Below are positions 35,482-48,997 of a DNA stretch of 64,000 nucleotides, piece by piece (within the stretch, counting starts at the first letter, position 1; each line of letters starts with the position of its first letter). The position numbers and the translations under genes were made by a program. The DNA is taken from positions 434,001 through 498,000 of the forward strand of contig OZ022511.1 in the NCBI GenBank assembly GCA_963989385.1, read 5' to 3'. This DNA comes from Ctena decussata (taxonomy: Eukaryota > Mollusca > Bivalvia > Lucinida > Lucinidae). The notes below the pieces were generated by a model. It was not told the DNA's origin. It saw only the letters and a list, made by a program, of their open reading frames with translations, and ran no database searches.

Positions 35482-36276
35482 ATATAAAGGCCATTAACAT
35501 GTCTACATGCATGCACAATCTTATGTCAACTGGTTGCATAACTTGCGAATTATAGGCCATCGAAATTTGTGTAAAGAAAAGTTTGTGCGACTTTAGCTCC
35601 CAAACGGAATAAAAGCTAAAGCTGAAATAGCCTTCATTCTATTTCACTTATTTGTGTCTACACATGTATATGTTTTGCAGAGACTCAAAGCTCTTGTGAA
35701 TGGAGAAAATGAGGTGTCAATTTTGCATTGGACCCTATGGGAAAATGCATTAAACGCCTACTGCTCCGACGTTCAGCGACCGATAACATCCATCTTTACA
35801 CTGTAAACGGTAATTACATAGGTACATGCCTGGGGCAAATAACAGCGCAAATAATTGTCCAGGTGCAGAGTAATAAAGGAGCAAACTTTTATGTATGGGC
35901 TGCAGTGGAAGTTATTCTTAAAAGGTGACTTTCACGAATCGTTCTGAAACTCTGCTAAAATTACAGATAATTCCCATATATTTCTTGGAAAAAAATCCCA
36001 GAATTTCTCCTTTCTCCGTTGTCGAGATATTCGAAGGCAAAGTCGTGCAGTTTACGACTTCCAGGGGCTATAACTCGAAAACTAAAGAACGAGAATTTTT
36101 GGCACATATGGTCAATTGAATGTTTATCCCAACCCTCTCATTTGGCACTAGTTTCAGCCCGAATTGTGCAAGTCACCTAAGGTCACGAATCGTCCCGAAC
36201 GTGTAGCCCAAATTGTGAAAATTTCAAACCGCTACTGCTTGCTTGTATGAGTAGGTAGCCATCTGAAACTTGGCAT
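35482..36276 (+). repeat. Satellite monomer 46
   Basis: 795 bp. CTTGGAAAAAAATCC and CAGAATTTC are shared with unit 48. Private CTTGTGAATGG, GTCCAGGTGC and TCGAAGGCAAAG. Confidence 0.97.
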
Positions 36277-37070
36277 ATATAAAGGCCATTAACATGTCTA
36301 CATGCATGCACAATCTTATGTCAACTGATTGCATAACTTGCGAATTATAGGCCATCGAAATTTGTGTAAAGAAAGTTTGTGCGACTTTAGCTCCCAAACG
36401 GAATAAAAGCTAAAGCTGAAATAGCCTTCATTCTATTTCACTTATTTGTGTCTACACATGTATATGTTTTGCAGAGACTCAAAGCTCTTGAGAATGGAGA
36501 AAATGAGGTGTCAATTTTGCATTGGACCCTATGGGAAAATGCATTAAACGCCTACTGCTCCGACGTTCAGCGACCGATAACATCCATCTTTACACTGTAA
36601 ACGGTAATTACATAGGTACATGCCTGGGGCAAATAACAACGCAAATAATTGTCCATGTGCAGAGTAATAAAGGAGCAAACTTTTATGTATGGGCTGCAGT
36701 GGAAGTTATTCTTAAAAGGTGACTTTCACGAATCGTTCTGAAACTCTGCTAAAATTACAGATAATTCCCATATATTTCTTGGGAAAAAATCCCAGAAATT
36801 CTCCTTTCTCCGTTGTCGAGATATTCGAGGGCAAAGTCGTGCAGTTTACGACTTCCAGGGGCTATAACTCGAAAACTAAAGAACGAGAATTTTTGGCACA
36901 TATGGTCAATTGAATGTTTATCCCAACCCTCTCATTTGGCACTAGTTTCAGCCCGAATTGTGCAAGTCACCTAAGGTCACGAATCGTCCCGAACGTGTAG
37001 CCCAAATTGTGAAAATTTCAAACCGCTACTGCTTGCTTGTATGAGTAGGTAGCCATCTGAAACTTGGCAT
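36277..37070 (+). repeat. Satellite monomer 47
   Basis: 794 bp. One A lost at AAAGAAAGTTT near 36374; ACAACGC variant. Confidence 0.97.
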
Positions 37071-37865
37071 ATATAAAGGCCATTAACATGTCTACATGCA
37101 TGCACAATCTTATGTCAACTGATTGCATAACTTGCGAATTATAGGCCATCGAAATTTGTGTAAAGAAAAGTTTGTGCGACTTTAGCTCCCAAACGGAATA
37201 AAAGCTAAAGCTGAAATAGCCTTCATTCTATTTCACTTATTTGTGTCTACACATGTATATGTTTTGCAGATACTCAAAGCTCTTGAGAATGGAGAAAATG
37301 AGGTGTCAATTTTGCATTGGACCCTATGGGAAAATGCATTAAACGCCTACTGCTCCGATGTTCAGCGACCGATAACATCCATCTTTACACTGTAAACGGT
37401 AATTACATAGGTACATGCCTGCGGCAAATAACAGCGCAAATAATTGTCCATGTGCAGAGTAATAAAGGAGCAAACTTTTATGTATGGGCTGCAGTGGAAG
37501 TTATTCTTAAAAGGTGACTTTCACGAATCGTTCTGAAACTCTGCTAAAATTACAGATAATTCCCATATATTTCTTGGAAAAAAATCCCAGAATTTCTCCT
37601 TTCTCCGTTGTCGAGATATTCGAGGGCAAAGTCGTGCAGTTTACGACTTCCAGGGGCTATAACTCGAAAACTAAAGAACGAGAATTTTTGGCACATATGG
37701 TCAATTGAATGTTTATCCCAACCCTCTCATTTGGCACTAGTTTCAGCCCGAATTGTGCAAGTCACCTAAGGTCACGAATCGTCCCGAACGTGTAGCCCAA
37801 ATTGTGAAAATTTCAAACCGCTACTGCTTGCTTGTATGAGTAGGTAGCCATCTGAAACTTGGCAT
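37071..37865 (+). repeat. Satellite monomer 48
   Basis: 795 bp. Unit-46 hairpin variants CTTGGAAAAAAATCC and CAGAATTTC, two units away. Private GCAGATACTC, CGATGTTC and CCTGCGGC. Confidence 0.97.
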
Positions 37866-38659
37866 ATATAAAGGCCATTAACATGTCTACATGCATGCAC
37901 AATCTTATGTCAACTGATTGCATAACTTGCGAATTATAGGCCATCGAAATTTGTGTAAAGAAAAGTTTGTGCGACTTTAGCTCCCAAACGGAATAAAAGC
38001 TAAAGCTGAAATAGCCTTCATTCTATTTCACTTATTTGTGTCTACACATGTATATGTTTTGCAGAGACTCAAAGCTCTTGAGAATGGAGAAAATGAGGTG
38101 TCAATTTTGCATTGGACCCTATGGGAAAATGCATTAAACGCCTACTGCTCCGACGTTCAGCGACCGATAACATCCATCTTTACACTGTAAACGGTAATTA
38201 CATAGGTACATGAATGGGGCAAATAACAGCGCAAATAATTGTCCATGTGCAGAGTAATAAAGGAGCAAACTTTTATGTATGGGCTGCAGTGGAAGTTATT
38301 CTTAAAAGGTGACTTTCACGAATCGTTCTGAAACTCTGCTAAAATTACAGATAATTCCCATATATTTCTTGGGAAAAATCCCAGAAATTCTCCTTTCTCC
38401 GTTGTCGAGATATTCGAGGGCAAAGTCGTGCAGTTTACGACTTCCAGGGGCTATAACTCGAAAACTAAAGAACGAGAATTTTTGGCACATATGGTCAATT
38501 GAATGTTTATCCCAACCCTCTCATTTGGCACTAGTTTCAGCCCGAATTGTGCAAGTCACCTAAGGTCACGAATCGTCCCGAACGTGTAGCCCAAATTGTG
38601 AAAATTTCAAACCGCTACTGCTTGCTTGTATGAGTAGGTAGCCATCTGAAACTTGGCAT
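37866..38659 (+). repeat. Satellite monomer 49
   Basis: 794 bp. TACATGAATGGGG is shared with the distant units 74 and 76. One A lost in the hairpin loop near 38375. Confidence 0.97.
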
Positions 38660-39454
38660 ATATAAAGGCCATTAACATGTCTACATGCATGCACAATCTT
38701 ATGTCAACTGATTGCATAACTTGCGAATTATAGGCCATCGAAATTTGTGTAAAGAAAAGTTTGTGCGACTTTAGCTCCCAAACGGAATAAAAGCTAAAGC
38801 TGAAATAGCCTTCATTCTATTTCACTTATTTGTGTCTACACATGTATATGTTTTGCAGAGACTCAAAGCTCTTGAGAATGGAGAAAATGAGGTGTCAATT
38901 TTGCATTGGACCCTATGGGAAAATGCATTAAACGCCTACTGCTCCGACGTTCAGCGCCCGATAACATCCATCTTTACACTGTAAACGGTAATTACATAGG
39001 TACATGCCTGGGGCAAATAACAGCGCAAATAATTGTCCATGTGCAGAGTAATAAAGGAGCAAACTTTTATGTATGGGCTGCAGTGGAAGTTATTCTTAAA
39101 AGGTGACTTTCACGAATCGTTCTGAAACTCTGCTAAAGTTACAGATAATTCCCATATATTTCTTGGGAAAAAACCCTAGAAATTCTCCTTTCTCCGTTGT
39201 CGAGATATTCGAGGGCAAAGTCGTGCAGTTTACGACTTCCAGGGGCTATAACTCGAAAACTAAAGAACGAGAATTTTTGGCACATATGGTCAATTGAATG
39301 TTTATCCCAACCCTCTCATTTGGCACTAGTTTCAGCCCGAATTGTGCAAGTCACCTAAGGTCACGAATCGTCCCGAACGTGTAGCCCAAATTGTGAAAAT
39401 TTCAAACCGCTACTGCTTGCTTGTATGAGTAGGTAGCCATCTGAAACTTGGCAT
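38660..39454 (+). repeat. Satellite monomer 50
   Basis: 795 bp. CAGCGCCCG is shared only with unit 51; CTAAAGTTAC with unit 70. Private GAAAAAACCCTAG weakens the hairpin stem. Confidence 0.97.
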
Positions 39455-40249
39455 ATATAAAGGCCATTAACATGTCTACATGCATGCACAATCTTATGTC
39501 AACTGATTGCATAACTTGCGAATTATAGGCCATCGAAATTTGTGTAAAGAAAAGTTTGTGCGACTTTAGCTCCCAAACGGAATAAAAGCTAAAGCTGAAA
39601 TAGCCTTCATTCTATTTCACTTATTTGTGTCTACACATGTATATGTTTTGCAGAGACTCAAAGCTCTTGAGAATGGAGAAAATGAGGTGTCAATTTTGCA
39701 TTGGACCCTATGGGAAAATGCATTAAACGCCTACTGCTCCGACGTTCAGCGCCCGATAACATCCATCTTTACACTGTAAACGGTAACTACATAGGTACAT
39801 GCCTGGGGCAAATAACAGCGCAAATAATTGTCCATGTGCAGAGTAATAAAGGAGCAAACTTTTATGTATGGGCTGCAGTGGAAGTTATTCTTAAAAGGTG
39901 ACTTTCACGAATCGTTCTGAAACTCTGCTAAAATTACAGATAATTCCCATATATTTCTTGGGAAAAAATCCCAGAAATTCTCCTTTCTCCGTTGTCGAGA
40001 TATTTGAGGGCAAAGTCGTGCAGTTTACGACTTCCAGGGGCTATAACTCGAAAACTAAAGAACGAGAATTTTTGGCACATATGGTCAATTGAATGTTTAT
40101 CCCAACCCTCTCATTTGGCACTAGTTTCAGCCCGAATTGTGCAAGTCACCTAAGGTCACGAATCGTCCCGAACGTGTAGCCCAAATTGTGAAAATTTCAA
40201 ACCGCTACTGCTTGCTTGTATGAGTAGGTAGCCGTCTGAAACTTGGCAT
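39455..40249 (+). repeat. Satellite monomer 51
   Basis: 795 bp. CAGCGCCCG (with 50), TATTTGAGG (with 55 and 70). Private GGTAACTAC and GCCGTCTG. Confidence 0.97.
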
Positions 40250-41044
40250 ATATAAAGGCCATTAACATGTCTACATACATGCACAATCTTATGTCAACTG
40301 ATTGCATAACTTGCGAATTATAGGCCATCGAAATTTGTGTAAAGAAAAGTTTGTGCGACTTTAGCTCCCAAACGGAATAAAAGCTAAAGCTGAAATAGCC
40401 TTCATTCTATTTCACTTATTTGTGTCTACACATGTATATGTTTTGCAGAGACTCAAAGCTCTTGAGAATGGAGAAAATGAGGTGTCAATTTTGCATTGGA
40501 CCCTATGGGAAAATGCATTAAACGCCTACTGCTCCGACGTTCAGCGACCGATAACATCCATCTTTACACTGTAAACGGTAATTACATAGGTACATGCCTG
40601 GGGCAAATAACAGCGCAAATAATTGTCCATGTGCAGAGTAATAAAGGAGCAAACTTTTATGTATGGGCTGCAGTGGAAGTTATTCTTAAAAGGTGACTTT
40701 CACGAATCGTTCTGAAACTCTGCTAAAATTACAGATAATTCCCATATATTTCTTGGGAAAAAATCCCAGAAATTCTCCTTTCTCCGTTGTCGAGATATTC
40801 GAGGGCAAAGTCGTGCAGTTTACGACTTCCAGGGGCTATAACTCGAAAACTAAAGAACGAGAATTTTTGGCACATATGGTCAATTAAATGTTTATCCCAA
40901 CCCTCTCATTTGGCACTAGTTTCAGCCCGAATTGTGCAAGTCACCTAAGGTCACGAATCGTCCCGAACGTGTAGCCCAAATTGTGAAAATTTCAAACCGC
41001 TACTGCTTGCTTGTATGAGTAGGTAGCCATCTGAAACTTGGCAT
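40250..41044 (+). repeat. Satellite monomer 52
   Basis: 795 bp. TCTACATACATGC breaks the CATGCATG palindrome; TCAATTAAATG is private. Confidence 0.97.
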
Positions 41045-41839
41045 ATATAAAGGCCATTAACATGTCTACATGCATGCACAATCTTATGTCAACTGGTTGC
41101 ATAACTTGCGAATTATAGGCCATCGAAATTTGTGTAAAGAAAAGTTTGTGCGACTTTAGCTCCCAAACGGAATAAAAGCTAAAGCTGAAATAGCCTTCAT
41201 TCTATTTCAATTATTTGTGTCTACACATGTATATGTTTTGCAGAGACTCAAAGCTCTTGAGAATGGAGAAAATGAGGTGTCAATTTTGCATTGGACCCTA
41301 TGGGAAAATGCATTAAACGCCTACTGCTCCGACGTTCAGCGACCGATAACATCCATCTTTACACTGTAAACGGTAATTACATAGGTACATGCCTGGGGCA
41401 AATAACAGAGCAAATAATTGTCCATGTGCAGAGTAATAAAGGAGCAAACTTTTGTGTATGGGCTGCAGTGGAAGTTATTCTTAAAAGGTGACTTTCACGA
41501 ATCGTTCTGAAACTCTGCTAAAATTACAGATAATTCCCATATATTTCTTGGGAAAAAATCCCAGAAATTCTCCTTTCTCCGTTGTCGAGATATTCGAGGG
41601 CAAAGTCGTGCAGTTTACGACTTCCAGGGGCTATAACTCGAAAACTAAAGAACGAGAATTTTTGGCACATATGGTCAATTGAATGTTTATCCCAACCCTC
41701 TCATTTGGCACTAGTTTCAGCCCGAATTGTGCAAGTCACCTAAGGTCACGAATCGTCCCGAACGTGTAGCCCAAATTGTGAAAATTTCAAACCGCTACTG
41801 CTTGCTTGTATGAGTAGGTAGCCATCTGAAACTTGGCAT
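41045..41839 (+). repeat. Satellite monomer 53
   Basis: 795 bp. ACTGGTTGC, ACAGAGCAAAT, TTTGTGTATGG and TTTCAATTATT (also in unit 59). Confidence 0.97.
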
Positions 41840-42634
41840 ATATAAAGGCCATTAACATGTCTACATGCATGCACAATCATATGTTAACTGATTGCATAAC
41901 TTGCGAATTATAGGCCATCGAAATTTGTGTAAAGAAAAGTTTGTGCGACTTTAGCTCCCAAACGGAATAAAAGCTAAAGCTGAAATAGCCTTCATTCTAT
42001 TTCACTTATTTGTGTCTACACATGTATATGTTTTGCAGAGACTAAAAGCTCTTGAGAATGGAGAAAATGAGGTGTCAATTTTGCATTGGACCCTATGGGA
42101 AAATGCATTAAACGCCTACTGCTCTGACGTTCAGCGACCGATAACATCCATCTTTACACTGTAAACGGTAATTACATAGGTACATGCCTGGGGCAAATAA
42201 CAGCGCAAATAATTGTCCATGTGCAGAGTAATAAAGGAGCAAACTTTTATGTATGGGCTGCAGTGGAAGTTATTCTTAAAAGGTGACTTTCACGAATCGG
42301 TCTGAAACTCTGCTAAAATTACAGATAATTCCCATATATTTCTTGGGAAAAAATCCCAGAAATTCTCCTTTCTCCGTTGTCGAGATATTCGAGGGCAAAG
42401 TCGTGCAGTTTACGACTTCCAGGGGCTATAACTCGAAAACTAAAGAACGAGAATTTTTGGCACATATGGTCAATTGAATGTTTATCCCAACCCTCTCATT
42501 TGGCACTAGTTTCAGCCCGAATTGTGCAAGTCACCTAAGGTCACGAATCGTCCCGAACGTGTAGCCCAAATTGTGAAAATTTCAAACCGCTACTGCTTGC
42601 TTGTATGAGTAGGTAGCCATCTGAAACTTGGCAT
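41840..42634 (+). repeat. Satellite monomer 54
   Basis: 795 bp. GTTAACTG, GACTAAAAGC and CGGTCTG are shared as a set with unit 57, three units on. Private AATCATATG and GCTCTGACG. Confidence 0.97.
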
Positions 42635-43429
42635 ATATAAAGGCCATTAACATGTCTACATGCATGCACAATCTTATGTCAACTGATTGCATAACTTGCG
42701 AATTATAGGCCATCGAAATTTGTGTAAAGAAAAGTTTGTGCGACTTTAGCTCCTAAACGGAATAAAAGCTAAAGCTGAAATAGCCTTCATTCTATTTCAC
42801 TTATTTGTGTCTACACATGTATATGTTTTGCAGAGACTCAAAGCTCTTGAGAATGGAGAAAATGAGGTGTCAATTTTGCATTGGACCCTATGGGAAAATG
42901 CATTAAACGCCTACTGCTCCGACGTTCAGCGACCGATAACATCCATCTTTACACTGTAAACGGTAATTACATAGGTACATGCCTGGGGCAAATAACAGCG
43001 CAAATAATTGTCCATGTGCAGAGTAATAAAGGAGCAAACTTTTATGTATGGGCTGCAGTGGAAGTTATTCTTAAAAGGTGACTTTCACGAATCGTTCTGA
43101 AACTCTGCTAAAATTACAGATAATTCCCATATATTTCTTGGGAAAAAATCCCAGAAATTCTCCTTTCTCCGTTGTCGAGATATTTGAGGGCAAAGTCGTG
43201 CAGTTTACGACTTCCAGGGGCTATAACTCGAAAACTAAAGAACGAGAATTTTTGGCACATATGGTCAATTGAATGTTTATCCCAACCCTCTCATTTGGCA
43301 CTAGTTTCAGCCCGAATTGTGCAAGTCACCTAAGGTCACGAATCGTCCCGAACGTGTAGCCCAAATTGTGAAAATTTCAAACCGCTACTGCTTGCTTGTA
43401 TGAGTAGGTAGCCATCTGAAACTTGGCAT
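42635..43429 (+). repeat. Satellite monomer 55
   Basis: 795 bp. TATTTGAGG (with 51 and 70); private CTCCTAAACGG in the inverted-repeat loop. Confidence 0.97.
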
Positions 43430-44227
43430 ATATAAAGGCCATTAACATGTCTACATGCATGCACAATCTTATGTCAACTGATTGCATAACTTGCGAATTA
43501 TAGGCCATCGAAATTTGTGTAAAGAAAAGTTTGTGCGACTTTAGCTCCCAAACGGAATAAAAAAAGCTAAAGCTGAAATAGCCTTCATTCTATTTCACTT
43601 ATTTGTGTCTACACATGTATATGTTTTGCAGAGACTCAAAGCTCTTGAGAATGGAGAAAATGAGGTGTCAATTTTGCATTGGACCCTATGGGAAAATGCA
43701 TTAAACGCCTACTGCTCCGACGTTCAGCGACCGATTACATCCATCTTTACACTGTAAACGGTAATTACATAGGTACATGCCTGGGGCAAATAACAGCGCA
43801 AATAATTGTCCATGTGCAGAGTAATAAAGGAGCAAACTTTTATGTATGGGCTGCAGTGGAAGTTATTCTTAAAAGGTGACTTTCACGAATCGTTCTGAAA
43901 CTCTGCTAAAATTACAGATAATTCCCATATATTTCTTGGGAAAAAATCCCAGAAATTCTCCTTTCTCCGTTGTCGAGATATTCGAGGGCAAAGTCGTGCA
44001 GTTTACGACTTCCAGGGGCTATAACTCGAAAACTAAAGAACGAGAATTTTTGGCACATATGGTCAATTGAATGTTTATCCCAACCCTCTCATTTGGCACT
44101 AGTTTCAGCCCGAATTGTGCAAGTCACCTAAGGTCACGAATCGTCCCGAACGTGTAGCCCAAATTGTGAAAATTGCAAACCGCTACTGCTTGCTTGTATG
44201 AGTACGTAGCCATCTGAAACTTGGCAT
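43430..44227 (+). repeat. Satellite monomer 56 (+3 bp)
   Basis: 798 bp, the longest unit. Three extra A in GGAATAAAAAAAGC near 43560, in the loop of the 8-bp inverted repeat. Also CCGATTACATCC, AAATTGCAAACC and GAGTACGTAG (with 58). Confidence 0.97.
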
Positions 44228-45022
44228 ATATAAAGGCCATTAACATGTCTACATGCATGCACAATCTTATGTTAACTGATTGCATAACTTGCGAATTATA
44301 GGCCATCGAAATTTGTGTAAAGAAAAGTTTGTGCGACTTTAGCTCCCAAACGGAATAAAAGCTAAAGCTGAAATAGCCTTCATTCTATTTCACTTATTTG
44401 TGTCTACACATGTATATGTTTTGCAGAGACTAAAAGCTCTTGAGAATGGAGAAAATGAGGTGTCAATTTTGCATTGGACCCTATGGGAAAATGCATTAAA
44501 CGCCTACTGCTCCGACGTTCAGCGACCGATAACATCCATCTTTACACTGTAAACGGTAATTACATAGGTACATGCCTGGGGCAAATAACAGCGCAAATAA
44601 TTGTCTATGTGCAGAGTAATAAAGGAGCAAACTTTTATGTATGGGCTGCAGTGGAAGTTATTCTTAAAAGGTGACTTTCACGAATCGGTCTGAAACTCTG
44701 CTAAAATTACAGATAATTCCCATATATTTCTTGGGAAAAAATCCCAGAAATTCTCCTTTCTCCGTTGTCGAGATATTCGAGGGCAAAGTCGTGCAGTTTA
44801 CGACTTCCAGGGGCTATAACTCGAAAACTAAAGAACGAGAATTTTTGGCACATATGGTCAATTGAATGTTTATCCCAACCCTCTCATTTGGCACTAGTTT
44901 CAGCCCGAATTGTGCAAGTCACCTAAGGTCACGAATCGTCCCGAACGTGTAGCCCAAATTGTGAAAATTTCAAACCGCTACTGCTTGCTTGTATGAGTAG
45001 GTAGCCATCTGAAACTTGGCAT
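44228..45022 (+). repeat. Satellite monomer 57
   Basis: 795 bp. Unit-54 set GTTAACTG, GACTAAAAGC and CGGTCTG, plus GTCTATGTG. Confidence 0.97.
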
Positions 45023-45817
45023 ATATAAAGGCCATTAACATGTCTACATGCATGCACAATCTTATGTCAACTGATTGCATAACTTGCGAATTATAGGCCA
45101 TCGAAATTTGTGTAAAGAAAAGTTTGTGCGACTTTAGCTCCCAAACGGAATAAAAGCTAAAGCTGAAATAGCCTTCATTCTATTTCACTTATTTGTGTCT
45201 ACACATGTATATGTTTTGCAGAGACTCAAAGCTCTTGAGAATGGAGAAAATGAGGTGTCAATTTTGCATTGGACCCTATGGGAAAATGCATTAAACGCCT
45301 ACTGCTCCGACGTTCAGCGACCGATAACATCCATCTTTACACTGTAAACGGTAATTACATAGGTACATGCCTGGGGCAAATAACAGCGCAAATAATTGTC
45401 CATGTGCAGAGTAATAAAGGAGCAAACTTTTATGTATGGGCTGCAGTGGAAGTTATTCTTAAAAGGTGACTTTCACGAATCGTTCTGAAACTCTGCTAAA
45501 ATTACAGATAATTCCCATATATTTCTTGGGAAAAAATCCCAGAAATTCTCCTTTCTCCGTTGTCGAGATATTCGAGGGCAAAGTCGTGCAGTTTACGACT
45601 TCCAGGGGCTATAACTCGAAAACTAAAGAACGAGAATTTTTGGCACATATGGTCAATTGAATGTTTATCCCAACCCTCTCATTTGGCACTAGTTTCAGCC
45701 CGAATTGTGCAAGTCACCTAAGGTCACGAATCGTCCCGAACGTGTAGCCCAAATTGTGAAAATTTCAAACCGCTACTGCTTGCTTGTATGAGTACGTAGC
45801 CATCTGAAACTTGGCAT
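45023..45817 (+). repeat. Satellite monomer 58
   Basis: 795 bp. Consensus except GAGTACGTAG (with unit 56). Confidence 0.97.
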
Positions 45818-46612
45818 ATATAAAGGCCATTAACATGTCTACATGCATGCACAATCTTATGTCAACTGATTGCATAACTTGCGAATTATAGGCCATCGAA
45901 ATTTGTGTAAAGAAAAGTTTGTGCGACTTTAGCTCCCAAACGGAATAAAAGCTCAAGCTGAACTAGCCTTCATTATATTTCAATTATTTGTGTCTACACA
46001 TGTATATGTTTTGCAGAGACTCAAAGCTCTTGAGAATGGAGAAAATGAGGTGTCAATTTTGCATTGGACCCTATGGGAAAATGCATTAAACACCTACTGC
46101 TCCGACGTTCAGCGACCGATAACATCCATCTTAACACTGTAAACGGTAATTACATAGGTACATGCCTGGGGCAAATAACAGCGGAAATAATTGTCCATGT
46201 GCAGAGTAATAAAGGAGCAAACTTTTATGTATGGGCTGCAGTGGAAGTTATTCTTAAAAGGTGACTTTCACGAATCGTTCTGAAACTCTGCTATAATTAC
46301 CGATAATTCCCATATATTTCTTGGGAAAAAATCCCAGAAATTCTCCTTTCTCCGTTGTCGAGATATTCGAGGGCAAAGTCGTGCAGTTTACGACTTCCAG
46401 GGGCTATAACTCGAAAACTAAAGAACGAGAATTTTTGGCACATATGGTCAATTGAATGTTTATCCCAACCCTCTCATTTGGCACTAGTTTCAGCTCGAAT
46501 TGTGCAAGTCACCTAAGGTCACGAATCGTCCCGAACGTGTAGCCCAAATTGTGAAAATTTCAAACCGCTACTGCTTGCTTGTATGAGTAGGTAGCCATCT
46601 GAAACTTGGCAT
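45818..46612 (+). repeat. Satellite monomer 59
   Basis: 795 bp. First unit with AAACACC, GCGGAAATA, GCTATAATT and CAGCTCG, the set that defines units 62, 64 and 68. Private GCTCAAGCTGAACTAGCC, CATTATATTTC, CTTAACAC and ATTACCGAT. Confidence 0.97.
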
Positions 46613-47407
46613 ATATAAAGGCCATTAACATGTCTACATGCATGCACAATCTTATGTCAACTGATTGCATAACTTGCGAATTATAGGCCATCGAAATTTG
46701 TGTAAAGAAAAGTATGTGCGACTTTAGCTCCCAAACGGAATAAAAGCTAAAGCTGAAATAGCCTTCATTCTATTTCACTTATTTGTGTCTACACATGTAT
46801 ATGTTTTGCAGAGACTCAAAGCTCTTGAGAATGGAGAAAATGAGGTGTCAATTTTGCATTGGACCCTATGGGAAAATGCATTAAACACCTACTGCTCCGA
46901 CGTTCAGCGACCGATAACATCCATCTTTACACTGTAAACGGTAATTACATAGGTACATGCCTGGGGCAAATAACAGCGCAAATAATTTTCCATGTGCAGA
47001 GTAATAAAGGAGCAAACTTTTATGTATGGGCTGCAGTGGAAGTTATTCTTAAAAGGTGACTTTCACGAATCGTTCTGAAACTCTGCTAAAATTACAGATA
47101 ATTCCCATATATTTCTTGGGAAAAAATCCCAGAAATTCTCCTTTCTCCGTTGTCGAGATATTCGAGGGCAAAGTCGTGCAGTTTACGACTTCCAGGGGCT
47201 ATAACTCGAAAACTAAAGAACGAGAATTTTTGGCACATATGGTCAATTGAATGTTTATCCCAACCCTCTCATTTGGCACTAGTTTCAGCCCGAATTGTGC
47301 AAGTCACCTAAGGTCACGAATCGTCGCGAACGTGTAGCCCAAATTGTGAAAATTTCAAACCGCTACTGCTTGCTTGTATGAGTAGGTAGCCATCTGAAAC
47401 TTGGCAT
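46613..47407 (+). repeat. Satellite monomer 60
   Basis: 795 bp. AAGTATGTG, AAACACC, AATTTTCC (also in units 4 and 14) and CGTCGCGAAC. Confidence 0.97.
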
Positions 47408-48202
47408 ATATAAAGGCCATTAACATGTCTACATGCATGCAAAATCTTATGTCAACTGATTGCATAACTTGCGAATTATAGGCCATCGAAATTTGTGTAA
47501 AGAAAAGTTTGTGCAACTTTAGCTCCCAAACGGAATAAAAGCTAAAGCTGAAATAGCCTTCATTCTATTTCACTTATTTGTGTCTACACATGTATATGTT
47601 TTGCAGAGACTCAAAGCTCTTGAGAATGGAGAAAATGAGGTGTCAATTTTGCATTGGACCCTATGGGAAAATGCATTAAACGCCTACTGCTCCGACGTTC
47701 AGCGACCGATAACATCCATCTTTACACTGTAAACGGTTATTACATAGGTACATGCCTGGGGCAAATAACAGCGCAAATAATTGTCCATGTGCAGAGTAAT
47801 AAAGGAGCAAACTTTTATGTATGGGCTGCAGTGGAAGTTATTCTTAAAAGGTGACTTTCACGAATCGGTCTGAAACTCTGCTAAAATTACAGATAATTCC
47901 CATATATTTCTTGGGAAAAAATCCCAGAAATTCTCCTTTCTCCGTTGTCGAGATATTCGAGGGCAAAGTCGTGCAGTTTACGACTTCCAGGGGCTATAAC
48001 TCGAAAACTAAAGAACGAGAATTTTTGGCACATATGGTCAATTGAATGTTTATCCGAACCCTCTCATTTGGCACTAGTTTCAGCTCGAATTGTGCAAGTC
48101 ACCTAAGGTCACGAATCGTCCCGAACGTGTAGCCCAAATTGTGAAAATTTCAAACCGCTACTGCTTGCTTGTATGAGTAGGTAGCCATCTGAAACTTGGC
48201 AT
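47408..48202 (+). repeat. Satellite monomer 61
   Basis: 795 bp. GCAAAATCTT, GTGCAACTTT, CGGTTATTAC, CGGTCTG, TATCCGAACC and CAGCTCG, all shared with unit 67. Confidence 0.97.
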
Positions 48203-48997
48203 ATATAAAGGCCATTAACATGTCTATATGCATGCACAATCTTATGTCAACTGATTGCATAACTTGCGAATTATAGGCCATCGAAATTTGTGTAAAGAAA
48301 AGTATGTGCGACTTTAGCTCCCAAACGGAATAAAAGCTAAAGCTGAAATAGCCTTCATTCTATTTCACTTATTTGTGTCTACACATGTATATGTTTTGCA
48401 GAGACTCAAAGCTCTTGAGAATGGAGAAAATGAGGTGTCAATTTTGCATTGGAACCTATGGGAAAATGAATTAAACACCTACTGCTCCGACGTTCAGCGA
48501 CCGATAACATCCATCTTTACACTGTAAACGGTAATTACATAGGTACATGCCTGGGGCAAATAACAGCGGAAATAATTGTCCATGTGCAGAGTAATAAAGG
48601 AGCAAACTTTTATGTATGGGCTGCAGTGGAAGTTATTCTTAAAAGGTGACTTTCACGAATCGTTCTGAAACTCTGCTATAATTACAGATAATTCCCATAT
48701 ATTTCTTGGGAAAAAATCCCAGAAATTCTCCTTTCTCCGTTGTCGAGATATTCGAGGGCAAAGTCGTGCAGTTTACGACTTCCAGGGGCTATAACTCGAA
48801 AACTAAAGAACGAGAATTTTTGGCACATATGGTCAATTGAATGTTTATCCCAACCCTCTCATTTGGCACTAGTTTCAGCTCGAATTGTGCAAGTCACCTA
48901 AGGTCACGAATCGTCCCGAACGTGTAGCCCAAATTGTGAAAATTTCAAACCGCTACTGCTTGCTTGTATGAGTAGGTAGCCATCTGAAACTTGGCAT
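48203..48997 (+). repeat. Satellite monomer 62 (dimer half A)
   Basis: 795 bp. TCTATATGC, AAGTATGTG, GGAACCTATGG, AAAATGAATT, AAACACC, GCGGAAATA, GCTATAATT, CAGCTCG. The same set is in units 64 and 68. Confidence 0.97.
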
